Assembly (NCBI GenBank): GCA_944474755.1
Contig: OX104115.1
Coordinates: 52,766,648 to 52,830,647, forward strand
Direction: 5' to 3'
DNA: 64,000 nucleotides
From: Limnoperna fortunei
Lineage: Eukaryota > Mollusca > Bivalvia > Mytilida > Modiolidae
The stretch's first letter is position 1; each line of letters opens with the position of its first letter. Below the pieces are notes generated by a model. That model made no database searches. It was not told the DNA's origin and saw only the letters and a list, made by a program, of their open reading frames with translations. The translations under genes were made by a program, and so were the position numbers. This document shows positions 44,680 through 57,726 of the stretch, piece after piece.

Positions 44680-45254
44680 AAAGTTCGTTCGTCAGCATTC
44701 GCAAAAGAAAATATTTTACACTTTCAGTTAGTCTGATAGAAAATACTACATTCTGTTATCAAATTAAAATAACCTGAACATTAAAATGTCAAATAAATTG
44801 TATTTATTTTGAAACTATAAATTCATTAAAACCATGAACATGTTTTAAATTAAATATAAACATAAACAATACTTTCTTCGTCAACTTTGTTATATGTAAA
44901 TCTACAATATTCAGGTTGTACAAATAAATATGATTTATTTGAACACTCTCCAAATTTTATAAACACATATGAATTTCTTCTATTTTAGTACCTAAAACCT
45001 TTTTAAAATGTTTGTTTTATCCTAAAGTCTTTGAACATCACTACATTGTCTTCATTTGATACAAAAACTGAATAGCTGTTTACACAGCAAACTTAATAAA
45101 ACTGAATAATGTTGCATAAAATCTTAATTTGATGGCACAACATTTGCTTGAAAATACAGACATTTCATTTCCTAGGTTTCAAATTGCATATATAATGTCT
45201 CACGACAGATTTAGCATCTCTTAGTTAGGTCAAAGAAGTTAATTATAGTATGCT
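44680..45254. other. No gene; flank of the Mutator-like element
   Basis: AT-rich DNA after the right target duplication. The first bases (AAGTTCGTTCGTCAGC) continue the CGTTCG-rich sequence seen left of the element. Confidence 0.4.
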
Positions 45255-45440
45255 ATGGTTTAATATTGCATCTTGTAAGGTCTCAGGAGTGATGTGGTTT
45301 TTAATTGTATCGCAAAGGTACCAGGAGTGATTTTATATGTGAAATATTGGTTTTAATTGTATCACAAAGGTCTCAGGAGTGATTTAGCATGTTAAATATG
45401 GTTTTTAATTGTATTGCTAGGGTTTCAGGAGTGATTTTCA
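45255..45440 (+). repeat. Minisatellite outlier, ~54 bases x 3-4
   Basis: Units of the form TGGTTTTTAATTGTATCGCA then AAGGTCTCAGGAGTGATTTT recur here. They match the main array at 49285-51060 in sequence and orientation, about 4 kb away. Confidence 0.8.
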
Positions 45441-47699
45441 TAACTCAAATCATTGCATTGTATCACACGTGGCGTTATAACTAATTTCAGGTACGGTTAA
45501 CTGAGCTATTGCGCGATAATATAGTTCGATGTTTGCATTTACCGAAGTAAGTACTTTCTAGCTGTAATATTGTTTTGACTATTTTTCAGGTGAAAAACAG
45601 TATGTTTTGTAGTGCGAAATGTAATAATTTTGTTCTTTGCATTTGAATAAGCTGGCTAGGTGAACGATCATATTGTTGTATTCATTACATTATGTGCACG
45701 TGATTATGTGTCATAACCATTTATTGTAAATCACGTGTTGTAAATGTGTTGAACAAATAAACATTTCGTACTATTTCGTACTATTATCATAAATGCACAT
45801 TAAATCTGCTCTCATCTGAATTTAATTATATAACAAGAAAAGATATGCCTTAAACCCATATCCAGAGATGTTCGATTTATATGTTAGGTGTATCCCATTT
45901 GGTTTAATAGTTTTTTTCAATTTGTTTTATTTAAAAATTTTATCATATGCTGTAAAGGGATGCAAATATAGACGATTGTGAAAGGCAAGAAATAATCATC
46001 TTGATTATAATATCTCAACTTTGAGAAGAGTACTGTAATAAAAAAAGCAAAGTTTTCGAAGGACATATATATGTTTACCAATAAAAATACATTGACCATA
46101 GTCAAGTGGTTCTGTGGGGGAAAATGTGAATGTAAGATCGGCAGTTATCGCGTCCTCGGAAAATCAAAGAAAACTTACCTACAAGTTACAATTTTTATTG
46201 ATTTAATTTTACTGTAATTAAAATTGTTTCAAAAGATTTGCAATTAAATGTATTTTAAACGTCAAACTAGCATTCATGTGCATAAACATTGCTAAGAACT
46301 TTATAAAATTTTCAGAATTTAAAATAAAAAAAAACAATTAGAAGAAGAGTCTTATTTTGCAAAACAATTGATGAGATTATTAACTTCTACAATTATTTTC
46401 AACAATATAAACTGTTGATGACCTTTATTCGAACGTAACTGAATTTTTGTCTGTTGAATTATTATATATATAACTTGCTTCGTTAAAATATCTTAACATC
46501 AAAATTGTTTAAATCTTGAATTAAATTAAAATCTATATCTTTTGTGTCTTTTTATTATTGAGAAATTTCTTTTCCCTACTAATTTCTACCACATTTTTCA
46601 TTGATTCAGACATCAATTTTTTTAAATAACATGCCTATTTGAAAATCTAATTTTGTATATATAGTTTCTTCTCACACAGCCAATAATACAATTGGTACAG
46701 AGAAAGTAACAAATAAACAAACAAAACAACAGGTTATATACAATATATATCAAAATCATAATCTAATTTAGCCATTTTAGCGGCTTATTATGCGAGTCTG
46801 ATTGGTCTTTCATTTTTACCTTTCATCAAAGTTCAGTGTCGGGTAATAAATAATAAATTAGCAAATAAACAAGGCACATCTAATATACAATTACATCACA
46901 GAAATATCTCTGCCCCCTCCCTAAAACCACCACTACCACACACGAATCGTTCACGAGAGTTTGGGATTTCGAAACCGTCAATAAACGAAACCCAGGGAAA
47001 TTAAATTTAATGTTCAAGATGACTAATTTTCTGCGTAAAAGTTCCATTTTCTACCTTATTAATTATGAAATAATCCAAAAATAAGTTTTCTGGATGAGTG
47101 GTCACAAGCGCGTTAAACAAAATCTAAACATGCACTTTTATTGTCAATTTATCTAAGTAACTAATAAAAGAAACCGAAAAATTTACACTTATCATGTTAA
47201 AATAAGAATGCATAAAAAATTACGAAGCTTGACATATAAATCACGAAATAATCCAAGAAATACAATTGAAGCGATGAAATACATTACGTAATATAACATA
47301 AAAAAAAAATTTAAATGCCTTTTTCTTATCAAATTAAATAACTAATTAATAAAAAAAACTCAAGTTTATACATTTTATTATGTGAAGAATAGAATGCATT
47401 AATAAAAATACTAGGCTTAACCTATAGATAGTAAAATAATCCAAAAATAAAACTTGAGGCGGATCTGTTCATATTAACGAGATACTGGTAAAGCGCGCAT
47501 TAATATGCAATTATGTACATCTTTATTTCTTCTTATTAGATCAGGACAAAAAAAAACGTATTTTAAAGCTTGAAGGATTTAACAAATACGAAAAACTGTA
47601 ATTGAAATGTTTTCTTTAATATTAAATTTGCCATTTTATCACTTACAACATGAACTATATTGTAGAGTATGGTTTTTACCTTTTTGCTCAATTTACCCG
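45441..47699. other. No recognisable gene
   Basis: Strongly AT-rich with many homopolymer stretches. The 62-codon minus frame at 45917-46105 is mostly hydrophobic but has no supported context. Confidence 0.4.
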
Positions 47700-47791
47700 A
47701 AAACAATTATATATCATTAAGAGATAATAAGAAGAGATAACATATGAAAACAATTATATATCATTAAGATATAATAAGAAGAGATAACATA
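47700..47791. repeat. 46-base direct duplication
   Basis: AAAACAATTATATATCATTA, AGAGATAATAAGAAGAGATA and ACATATG is repeated back to back with one substitution (AGATATAA). Two units only. Confidence 0.75.
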
Positions 47792-47949
47792 TGATTAACG
47801 CATTGTAAATATGTCCAATATTATAACATAAATGCACATTCAATCTGCTTTCATCTGAATTGTTAATGTATAATTAACGCATTGTAAGTATGTCCAACAA
47901 TAATAAACTTCTTGCTACTGTTTTAATGGTGTATTAAACAATTTTCGTG

Positions 47950-48240
47950 ATGTCAACAGTTAATATTCCATGGCTGCCTGTGCTGCTGCAGCTGATCATC
48001 ATGATGTCCTAAGAGTAAACACGATTTACACATGTACTTCTTTGCAAAATAAAATAATACATAAATCAATGTATTCAGAATTTTGAATATTTTTAAAACA
48101 AACGAAAACCAGTCCTTTATCCCAATTCGGATTGCAGATTTAACAAACGGTACAAATGTAAACAATTTGGGACAAAGATGGCGTTGACGAGGTCTCATTC
48201 CATCGTAAATGTTGCATTTGAAAGAAAAACATGTCGTCAA
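47950..48240 (-). pseudogene. Possible LINE C-terminal fragment
   Basis: The minus-strand frame reads CNIYDGMRPRQRHLCPKLFT followed by FVPFVKSAIR. This resembles the basic R-x-R-x-x-x-L patch and final F-x-P-x-x-x-x-x-x-N region that close many LINE proteins. Only this short piece is visible, so the call is tentative. Confidence 0.3.
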
Positions 48241-49089
48241 ACTTTCAAGTCGAATAATTATTCAGTGAACACTGAAAGTCTCAATAAATTATTTCTTATA
48301 CAGAAAATGTATCAATGTCGATGTTTTGGAGACGGAAGGTTCACCCAAACTTGACATTTGAGTTTTGACCTTGCATACATTACTTTTAATAGTTGTGTAC
48401 AGTACTGCTCAAATTTACCATGTCGCTTTCTTGCATCAAGTACTTTTTAGTTTATAAATAATCATTAAACACACCCGGAAAATATTCTTTTGATGATTTT
48501 TCTTATTAATAAATTGTTGTATTGTATGAAGACAGAAATATAGTCTCGATAAAAGTTGTTATTTGTTACAAAATATGTGGCCTTGATTGTATGTCGCCAA
48601 AAACCTGTTAATGTATGTAACAAAACTCCTGAACATAACTGAAATACTGCTCGCTGGACATAAAGCAAACATCCATCCATTGGCAAACAATCAATCTATT
48701 TTCTCTATAAAGCATGACCAATACACGTTTATTGACGTTCTTTTATTGGTTTTAGATCAAGTTGAATCCAATTATCATCATAACAAATGCTTATCTATGT
48801 TTCATTTAAATTGTTGTCAGCAACGAATAGAACAGCGAAATTTATTGCGTCACGTTTAAGAAATTAAGGTCCGCAACACCGTTTGTGAGCGCTGAAACAC
48901 TAAAGACATTTAAATAATGTGTCATAACTGCTAAAATACATTGAAAAGCACTTCAGAACATCATTAATATATTACTTATATTTAGCACCTAAAGGCAAAA
49001 TAATTTAAAATGCAGTGCCTTTATTGTACGTAACATATAATGTACGTAATGTTAATGTATGTAACGGTAATTTACGTTACATTACATGT
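48241..49089. other. No recognisable gene
   Basis: AT-rich. An open frame at 48587-48859 has no recognisable motif. Confidence 0.35.
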
Positions 49090-49175
49090 GATGTTATACA
49101 TTATTTTCCATTACACTATTTATTGTAGATGAGTTTGAGCCAATAAACTTATTTGTATTTGTATTTGTATTGTAA
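49090..49175 (+). mobile_element. LINE 3'-end fragment with ATTTGT-type tail
   Basis: GATGAGTTTGAGCCAATAAA followed by TTATTTGTATTTGTATTTGT has the form of a non-LTR retrotransposon end: an AATAAA-containing terminus and a short tandem-repeat tail. Only the last few dozen bases are recognisable. Confidence 0.45.
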
Positions 49176-49284
49176 TAATCTGTCATATTACAATACAAAA
49201 TGGGTTCCTGTTTTAATCTTCCATTTACTTTAATTGAGTTTCCCCGATATGGTTCAACCATATCTTCTCTTGTATATATGTAAT

Positions 49285-51060
49285 ATTGTTTTTAATTGTA
49301 TCGCAAAGGTCTGAGGAGTGATTTTATATATGTAATATGGTTTTTAATTGCATCGCAAAGGTCTCAGGAGTGATTTTATTTTACAATAATGACACTAGGT
49401 GGCATATAGACATTCCGTGCTGTGAATTTTTAGTTTTTATTATAAGCTTTTTATTATACTGCTACAGAGTCAGATTGTAGTGTGAAGGTTTTTATTTTTT
49501 CTAAATCTTATCATACTGAATTTTTAACAAGTCGAATAGACCAACACGTTTTTAGACTTTTAACTGATAATTGAGTAACTTTTATTGGTGCGAAGGTTGA
49601 GCCCAATGTATATAATCCTAAAGCATATCGATATGTACATACAAGCCAACTTGATAACTAACACTGCATGTCAGTGATCCAATCGGATCCGTACTTAATT
49701 AAATGGTAATGGTGTTGTATAGGGGTGATGGATTGTTTAACATTCAACCACACCGTTGGATGGTTGTCCTGGACAGGATGTAAAGATACACAAGAAGAAG
49801 ATTTTATATGTGAAATAGTGGTTTTAATTGTATCACAAAGGTCTCAGGAGTGATTTTGCATGTAAAATATGGTTTTTAATTGTATTGCTAGGGTCTCAGG
49901 AGTGATTTTATATATGTAATATGGTTTTGAATTGTATCGCAAAGGTGTGAGGAGTGATTTTATATGTGTAATGTGGTTTTTAATTGTAGCGCAAAGGTCT
50001 CAGGAGTGATTTTATATGTGAGACATGGTTTTTAATTGTATCGCAAAGTTCTCAGGAGTGACTTTATATGTGTAATATAGTGTGTAATTGTATTGCTAGG
50101 GTCTCAGGAGTTATTTTGTATGTGAAATATGGTTTTTAATTGTATTGCAAAAGTCTCAGGAGTGATTTTGCATGTGAAATACTGTTTTTAATTGTATTGC
50201 AAAGGTCTCAGGAGTGCTTTTGTATGTGAAATATGGCTTTTAATTGTATTGCTAGGGTCTCAGGAGTGATTTTATATATGCAATATGGTCTTTAATTGTA
50301 TCACAAAGGTTTGAGGAGTGATTTTATATGTGTAATATTGTTTTTAATTGTATCACAAAGGTCTCAGGAGTGATTTTGTATGTGAAATATTGGTTTTAAT
50401 TGTATCACAAAGGTCTCAGGAGTGATTTTGCATGTGAAATATGGTTTTTAATTGTATTGCTATGGTCTTAGGAGTGATTTTATATATGTAATATGGTTCT
50501 TAATTGTATCACAAAGGTCTCAGGAGTGATTTTATATGTGTAATATGGTTTTTAATTGTATTGCAAAGGTCTCAGGAGTGATTTTATTTGTGAAATATGG
50601 TTTTTAATTGTATCGCAAAGGTCTCTGGGGTGATTTTATATGAGAAATATAGTTTTTATTTGTATTGCTAGGGTCTCAGGAGTGATTTTGTATGTGAAAT
50701 ATGGTTTTTAATTGTATGGCTAGGGTCTCAGGACTGATTTTATATGTGTAATATGGTTTTTAATTTTATTGTTAAGGTCTCAGGAGTGATTTTGTATGTG
50801 AAATATGGTTTTTAATTGTATTGCTAATTAGGTCTCAGTAGGGAAATTGTATGTGTTATATGGTTTTTAACTGCATAGCTAAGGTCTCAGGATTGATTTT
50901 ATATTTGTATTATGGTTTTTGATTGCATTTCTTATGTATCAGGAGTGATTTTATATGTTTAATTTAGTTTTTAATTGTATCTTTTGTATTTTTTTATGTT
51001 AAATATGGTTTTTCATATTCTTGCAAAGGTCTCGGGAGTGATATTACACATGTGATTTTA
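49285..51060 (+). repeat. Minisatellite, ~54-base unit, about 25 copies
   Basis: The consensus is TGGTTTTTAATTGTATCGCA, AAGGTCTCAGGAGTGATTTT and ATATGTGTAATA. Counting GGAGTGATT-like landmarks gives two copies before 49380 and about 23 from 49801 on. Two subtypes alternate irregularly: one with TATTGCTAGGGTCTC and one with TATCACAAAGGTCTC. Copies decay towards the right end (50830-51060). The array is interrupted by a retroposon (49380-49800). No frame stays open across units. Confidence 0.9.
49380..49800 (+). mobile_element. Retroposon fragment inserted in the minisatellite
   Basis: ATTTTAT lies at 49373-49379 and 49801-49807, and the array is in register on both sides. The 421-base insert is unrelated to the repeat and ends ACACAAGAAGAAG, like the tail of an RTE or similar LINE. 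It has no coding frame and is therefore a 5'-truncated 3' end. Confidence 0.6.
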
Positions 51061-51826
51061 AATGTGTTATTTGAACACCACCACCTTGATGAACATTTTC
51101 CAATAGAGAATTTTTGTAATAAATTACCCCTTAATTTATGAAACTATAAGGTTTAACAAATATATAACACATAATAAATATACAGTATACGTCCTATATT
51201 AGGTCAAATAGCTAGGGGAGAGCACTTCAATTCATTGCAATAAAAGTACTAAAAGTGCTGTCAGTAGGAATTATATTGAAAATGGTAATACAGAATAATG
51301 ATTTATTTTTGTTTTTATTTAATTTTTAATTTCAGAATGGACATTTCAACAAAGTTTCATCAATTTAAAAAAAGAAATTTGGTTATTATCACAAAAAGAC
51401 AAAATAGAAGACTGCAGAGACATGTTTCTTATTATCAAACAACTGTAATAAATTTTCAGTCTATGTACATTGAAAGAGTTGCAATTTTTTGTTTATGAAT
51501 ATATGCAAACAAAGAGCAATAAAATTTAATGACATGTTGTCTTTGTTGGGATCTCTATGTATACTGTGTTATGAAATAAAAATGTTATGTGATGTTACAT
51601 CTAAATAAGGAACAATTGAAAAATCTGGAGATAATACATACTAGAACAAAAACACAATACACAGTAGAGTGTGTCTCTAAACTGTTGACACTGGACATAT
51701 TTTATCTTTAAGATTTCTGCCATAATTGTTGGCTTTACGTCTTCCCAAGACTGACTTGGCCGAATCATCTTGCCTAATGCTTTCGCCGTCTTGGCAGCCT
51801 TCGCTGATGAGTTTTTGATCGATTAG
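51061..51826. other. No recognisable gene
   Basis: AT-rich. A 66-codon frame (51298-51498) encodes a basic peptide, but nothing supports it as a gene. Confidence 0.35.
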
Positions 51827-52360
51827 AAACGTTTCCGGTCAACTTTTCTACACTTTGTCGTTGATCAATTTTTAAAAGTTATATATCATTTTGTAGCTAA
51901 TGCTAAGGGGAACACGAGGCCCTATTCACATTTTGACCGGGTTGTAAGGTCGTTGAGAAATTATAGTTCAAAGTTGAAAGTTTGCACTTTTACTTTTCAT
52001 ATCAGTATTTTCCGGCGAATTTTTCTATACTTTCCTTTCAGTAATATTTTATAAACTATATATTATTTTGAAGCTAAATGAATAACCTTTATCAAACACT
52101 AAGAATTATTTGACCGGGGTGAAGCATTTCGGAGATATCTGGGTTCTAATCTGAAAATGTGATATGTGCAAACTCGCAAAAAACATTTCCGGTCAACTTT
52201 TAGGCACTTTATTAATAATTAATTGCATTAAACTATATATCTCCATAAAGATCTTTTAAATATCTTCCAGAGGCATTTTTGATTTTTATTCTATGTTAAC
52301 CCGTTAAAAAGTTATGAACAAAAATATAGGTGTTTTTATGTTTCCGGTTTTTCATTTCCG
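51827..52360. repeat. Degenerate tandem repeat, about 180 bases x 3
   Basis: TTTCCGGTCAACTTTT recurs at about 51831 and 52188, and as TTTCCGGCGAATTTTT at about 52010. Each is followed by AAACTATATATC-like and TTTTGACCGGG or AACCCGTT plus AAAAGTTATG blocks. The unit is diverged and non-coding. Confidence 0.6.
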
Positions 52361-52763
52361 CGTTTTAGCCCAAGCCGGCTTGTTGTCACGTTTTTTATGT
52401 GTGTATTACCTGTTTGAGCTGTTACAAATCATTTAAATGATGATTTAATAAAAATAAAGTATAATTATTTTATTATTTATTCCTTTTCAATTTTTTATTT
52501 GTTTACTATAAACCAGCTTGATTCTCAAGATTTTATTTAAAATGACCGAACGTTTCTTGATTTTTACAAAGCACGATATAGGCGTCTCCATTCATTTTCC
52601 CACATACGAGCGATTGAAGCGTATAGCTTGTCTCTGATTGGTTAGTTTTTAAATGGTTCGTCTGGACGATAAGAGCGTTCGTTCCTTCTTCGTCCGTTCG
52701 TATGTCGTTTTTGGTTCGTCCGTTTAACGTTCGTATAGGAACGTTTTACGTTTCAGGGGGTGT

Positions 52764-54548
52764 ACATGTATATCTTGGATTCCAGTGTTTTTAATCGGGT
52801 AAGATGCGACAACATTCGGCTTCGTCAAAAAAAAGAGGCAATCAAAGTCGATTAAATTATAAGTCAAGCACACACTACCCTTTATGCAAATATGTCTGTG
52901 AGCCTTTAGACCCGAGATCAGATTCGAGTCGAGTGTTGATACGGGATGTGATTTGAATATTTTGTATGGTAAATGGTTTAACAAATACTTAAATCCCAAG
53001 ATATGTTCCTATGTTTTCAGATAGTGCATACATGATACTCAAGGTAAATCACATTCATCAGATACATCACGTATTAAGATGTTATTGTACTGCAACATCG
53101 AGTATGAGTCGAGGGTTGGTGCTTGATGCGATATGGTTATTATAATCATATAATAATCGTTTTAGTATTTACTTAAACTTTAAAGTAATCATACATTCTA
53201 TACTAAGAGTTTATTATATATTCAAATCGCATATTAACCAGTGATCGATAATGAATTATTAACCGCCTTAATCAATCGGACACTAAGTCCATTATCAAAT
53301 TGCATAAATGCATTAATGACCCTTGTAATTACCTATAATAGTTGATTTTACTGACTGGCTGCTTAAAGTCAATCGAGCAATAATAGCAATACTTAGGGCG
53401 ACAAAAGATGACAAATGAACTAATAAGCAAAATCAAATTGACAATTGGGAATTTTATTCAAACTAGCACCAGAGCGTAATTTATTGACATAAAATTAAAC
53501 AAAAATTGAATTTTAAAGCAGCTACAACGAGTATATCGAAATATAGGAAAGAGTTTTTCATTTTCAAAACCCGTCACCAGTTATTATTACTCGAAATTTT
53601 GTGCTCGTTTATCTTCTTGAGATTCTTTGGTGTAATACTCTGTTTTACCCTTTTTCTTTTGATTTACGTTTGCTCGCTTTCATGTTAAGCGTTTGTGACT
53701 GTGGATATTTTATGTCAATCATATATCATTAAAATATTTCAGATCTCAGTTTACAAGCGGTTTGCGAGTATCGTAATACCCCTAATTGTTTGATATATCA
53801 CTGATAATAATGAAAATATGCGCATCACTGTCCAAAATCTTCCCGAAAGTCTGACGAGCGCGAATTTCCGATTGGAAAGCACCAGTAATGAATAGTACTT
53901 TATTTATATCGAAGATTATTTTGTAGCAGAATCCCATAAGGCTGCTGGTAAAACTAATGTTTATTACATGTTTTTTTAATACTTGTTTCAAGTCGCTTTC
54001 AAATCATTCATCGTCTGGCAGTCTTTTTGATTTACACTATATTTTTTTTAATGACAATCGTGGTTTTATATTTAAGTTTAAATATCTATTAAAATTATAA
54101 TTAATTTATGTTATGTCATTGTTGTCCAATTTAATTTTTTTCCATTAAATTAAACACTATATTACAGATGGAACAAGGATTCTAGCAACGTTGTAGCAAT
54201 TTAGAAGACTGATATTCAATCAATATAATTATCTTTAGCTCACGTGATTATCGTGCTTTCTTGTTCGATCCACTGTAGTAAAACATACGTTGCATTATGT
54301 TTTACCGTCACACATATTAACAGCATATTAAGAGACATTTAGCTTTGTTTTAATTTTTATTTGTAAAATTCTCTTAACGTGACAAAAACAATATTTATTT
54401 CCACAAGGATTTCAAATTTAACTGTTAACTAACGTAAAATCGATATTTCGTTTCGTACTTACAATGGCCAACCGGTAAAAACCAGAGAGGTGATATTTAA
54501 TAGAATAACTTTTCTGATTTCTGTAACTCGCAGCCAAAACACCTAATT
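52764..54548. other. No gene; one weak duplication
   Basis: Around 52915-52960 and 53093-53140 a block with GAGTCGAGTGTTGATACGGG / GAGTCGAGGGTTGGTGCTTG recurs once. Otherwise AT-rich with no exon. The last part is probably the promoter and 5' untranslated region of the exon at 54549, but I see no clear core promoter. Confidence 0.35.
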
Positions 54549-54594
54549 ATGTTGCTATTAATTATTGTGATGAGTGCAGTGCCATTACTCAGCG
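54549..54594 (+). CDS. Signal-peptide first exon of the FA/PAN secreted gene
   Basis: An ATG opens MLLLIIVMSAVPLLS, a short hydrophobic run ending in small residues, like a secretory signal peptide. A consensus donor (GCG then GTAAGT at 54595) follows after 46 coding bases, leaving one base (G) of the next codon. The acceptor at 61625-61626 opens with GC and then GCA GTT CTG, so G plus GC makes Gly and continues AVLELHIS in the FA-domain frame. The intron would be 7.0 kb. The product would enter the secretory pathway. The link rests on phase and sequence logic. The same donor is also in phase with a candidate exon at 57727. Confidence 0.5.
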
Positions 54595-57500
54595 GTAAGT
54601 TAAAATTTTTAAAATATTATTTCAAGTAGGTAACTTTATTTAAATAGGGTTAAATTTCTATTAAACATGTTATGTCGAAAATTATGTTAAAAAATAGGAT
54701 AAAAATAAATAGAGCAATAACAACAGTGCAAAAACATTTTTTTGAATGCGATAGCAAACAATATGGATTCTTTCACAAAAGCTTAAATTAGTTAGAGTAC
54801 ATGTAGGTTTTCTCTTATCTGTTAATAAAATAAACGCAAAGTTCGCTTAAACAAATTATTAAATACAAACCGTTGCAAGTGACGTAATTGTTATAACTTG
54901 TCGATGCTATATCTACATTCTCTTTAACAAACGAAATTTACAATACTACAGTACTTTAATAAAAGACTGTCATTACTGCATGTATATGACATCCCGGGGC
55001 TTGCCGCGTTATTACTTCTGTTATACAAACTTACGTCTTTATGGTTGATAACATTGTCACAAAACTAAGGTTTTTCTATCTATTGCTAAGGTGTCCTTTG
55101 TTTATAATGGCATCAGTTATACTTGAGCTGTTTGGTATACTTTAAACTACCAAAATCACGAACATACAATGCCATTTATAGTTGTGCACAATGGACAATG
55201 CCATTTCTAGTTGTGATTTGAATGGTTTTAGATTTTTCAAAAAGGCCGCCTAAAACGTGTCGAATTTTCAACGTTTTTCAATTTTTCAATTGATAAATGT
55301 GGCTTTTCTTCCGAAGTTTGGTTTGTAACGTTTTTTTAAGATTTTAAAATACTTCCTGGACATCAAAATACTTAATGTCCATTAAAGTTTTTACAATAAA
55401 TTAGCAAATTCCATCTAGGTTGCATATATTTTTAATTTTAATATTTAGAAAATATTTGCTATAAGAACATTGAATGCTAAATGAAGAGGGATTTTTCTAT
55501 TAATAAACAAATTTAGACCTTCAACAATAAACAAAGTCTTTTTTAAGCTAGTACACAGTAGCTGCCAAAAATACAACATACAACATGTTAAGTTAGAATA
55601 AAATTAGCACAGTTGATGGGTTAATGGAAATACTAAGAGCAAAATTCCGTATGGTTGACAACTGTTCATCATTAATAATCTAAAGATTCTTTATTCGATC
55701 TAAACTCCATTGATTATAAATCATTCATGCAGAACAATGGCATGAAAATCAATATAAAGGCAAATCATGATGATAATACATGTTAATTGATATCGGCAGT
55801 AATTAACACGTTTTACTGTTTTCAAAATAATATATATATATATATATATATATCTAAGTTAAACTTGTTATCTTTTTATTATTGCCGTTGCATGCAAATG
55901 AACATAGCTGGCTAATGCTTTTGAAGATTTGCTGGGAATATTATCATTTCAATGGTCGTGAATATCTGTTTACGAGCCAACAGAAAGTTCTATTTAGGAT
56001 TTTCATCCAAAAATTAAATTTATACCAGTAGGTTTTCGAATGCAAATACAAATTTTAAACATTTATCTCCCGAGTTTGTGGTAAAAAGCAGAAGTACATG
56101 TACACAATTAAGACTAATTCGCATTTCTTATATATAGCAAAATTAATATACTATAATAACATATTTGGTTGTGTTATTAAAGACAATGTCTTCAAGAAGA
56201 TTACACAGATAATAATTAAAAACAACTTGAAAGGAGAACACTGAAGAAAGGATTATAATTCGATATAAGGTGCTGGTAATGGATTATCCGCTACTTTTAT
56301 GAACAAAGAGAATAACGATGTGAATTTTGTAATAAAAATTTTTTCTTCGAAGCAAAGATCATTTCTATTATCATTAATTTATAAGAAAGGCACATCAATT
56401 ATGAAAGTCAATATCAAAGTAAATTTAGAAGTTTTTCAAAATCCGCGTAATGTTGCGTTAATATTATCCAAAGAATATAAAGAAAATATGATTTTGTTAT
56501 TAGAACAAAGATAGCTTCGTAAAATATAATGATGTGAAGTTTCTAAGACCGTGTCTAAATGACATGAAAGTGGATTTTACAATTTGCAGGATTAATGGTC
56601 AGACAACTTTGAAACCCCATTCACGTTAATTTCTAAAACCAGACTATGTTAGATTTATTTTAAGACGATCTTACTCTTAATGGACCTATCTGATACTAAT
56701 CTACTGAAGGTTTAAAAATGATAAGTTTATAGGTATATAAGTTTTGTTCGCATATTTTTTTCTTATTTTGAAAACACCGTAAAATTTTGACAAGAATATA
56801 ACTGTAAATCGTTATAATGACGTCGCTAATTCGTATAAGGACACATGTTTTACAATGTATGCTTCGATGTCAATGTGGTGCATATGTTTGACCTCTGTTA
56901 ACCTCACTCCTCTACTAGAGTTTACTGGATTAATTTCTGAGTCGTTGGTCATTAGTTGGCGTCCATCTCATGCGAGTTTTTGACATTTTTCTAGAAAAAT
57001 AAATGACTAAATCTTTAAAACTTTCAACACTTCAGTAGTTCATGTCCTCTATTAAGTTTTTAAAATGCTGGCAAACAACTATCCGCGATGGCTTCAAATT
57101 GGAAATTCGCGATTCTTTTTGAAGCTAGAATGTGGCTGCAGTGACTTGCCGTCGACAATTATATTGTTCAAGGTTTAAACAAGTTGTTTTGGTTCGCTTT
57201 TGTTTTCATAATAACTAATTAGGACAATATTTGGATCTTTTATCGTATTGTGTTATATTTTAGTTAAACATGTAGGAAAAACATAATTATTAACTACTGC
57301 CAAGGTTTAGCTTTGAAAACCAAAATGGTGCTACCTGTTGGAGGATTGCACTGTATGTTTAAAAAAATTCGATTAAAGTGTTAAGGGTCATTGAGATTTT
57401 CATAAAATATTCAGCGTTAACATACATGTAGCAGGATAACTTCATAAATTAGTTTTCCCTATTAAAACTTCAAAGTCAGTGACATGTGCATTTTTCCTCA

Positions 57501-57726
57501 ATATTTACACGTTTAATATCTTAATATCTAAAAAAGATTAAGTTTACTTTTTAAACGCCTTCAGCTCATCGAGGTTACTGTGATGTGTTGCAGTAGAATC
57601 TTTAAACACTAGTGAACAGTTTAGGTTCTAGAGAACCTTTAGTTATATGTCCACACCTACAGTAATAAGAAGATAAAATTCCGAATTACATACACTTAGT
57701 GCTCCTAACTGCCTGTTTTTTCATAG
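54595..57726. other. Probable intron; no internal gene seen
   Basis: AT-rich, with an (AT)n run at about 55831-55853. The 71-codon frame at 56299-56514 has no recognisable motif. Confidence 0.4.

Larger units (their letters stand above)
41322..52763. mobile_element. 11.4-kb tract bounded by a 27-base inverted repeat
   Basis: Left edge: TACACCCCCTGAAACGTAAA followed by ACGTTCC. Right edge (complement, ending at 52763): the same 27 bases. The flanking TA at each edge would fit a TA duplication if the repeat proper begins with CACCCCC. Inside each edge are CGTTCG-rich stretches (41350-41440 and 52675-52735). No coding genes of its own are recognisable. It contains the Mutator-like element, the ~54-base minisatellite and a three-copy 180-base repeat. 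It could be one large non-autonomous element or two separate small copies of one family in opposite orientation. Confidence 0.4.

Noticed and set aside
49801..51060. CRISPR array or repeat protein gene
   Set aside because: Units are directly contiguous with no spacers and every frame has stops, so it is a minisatellite.
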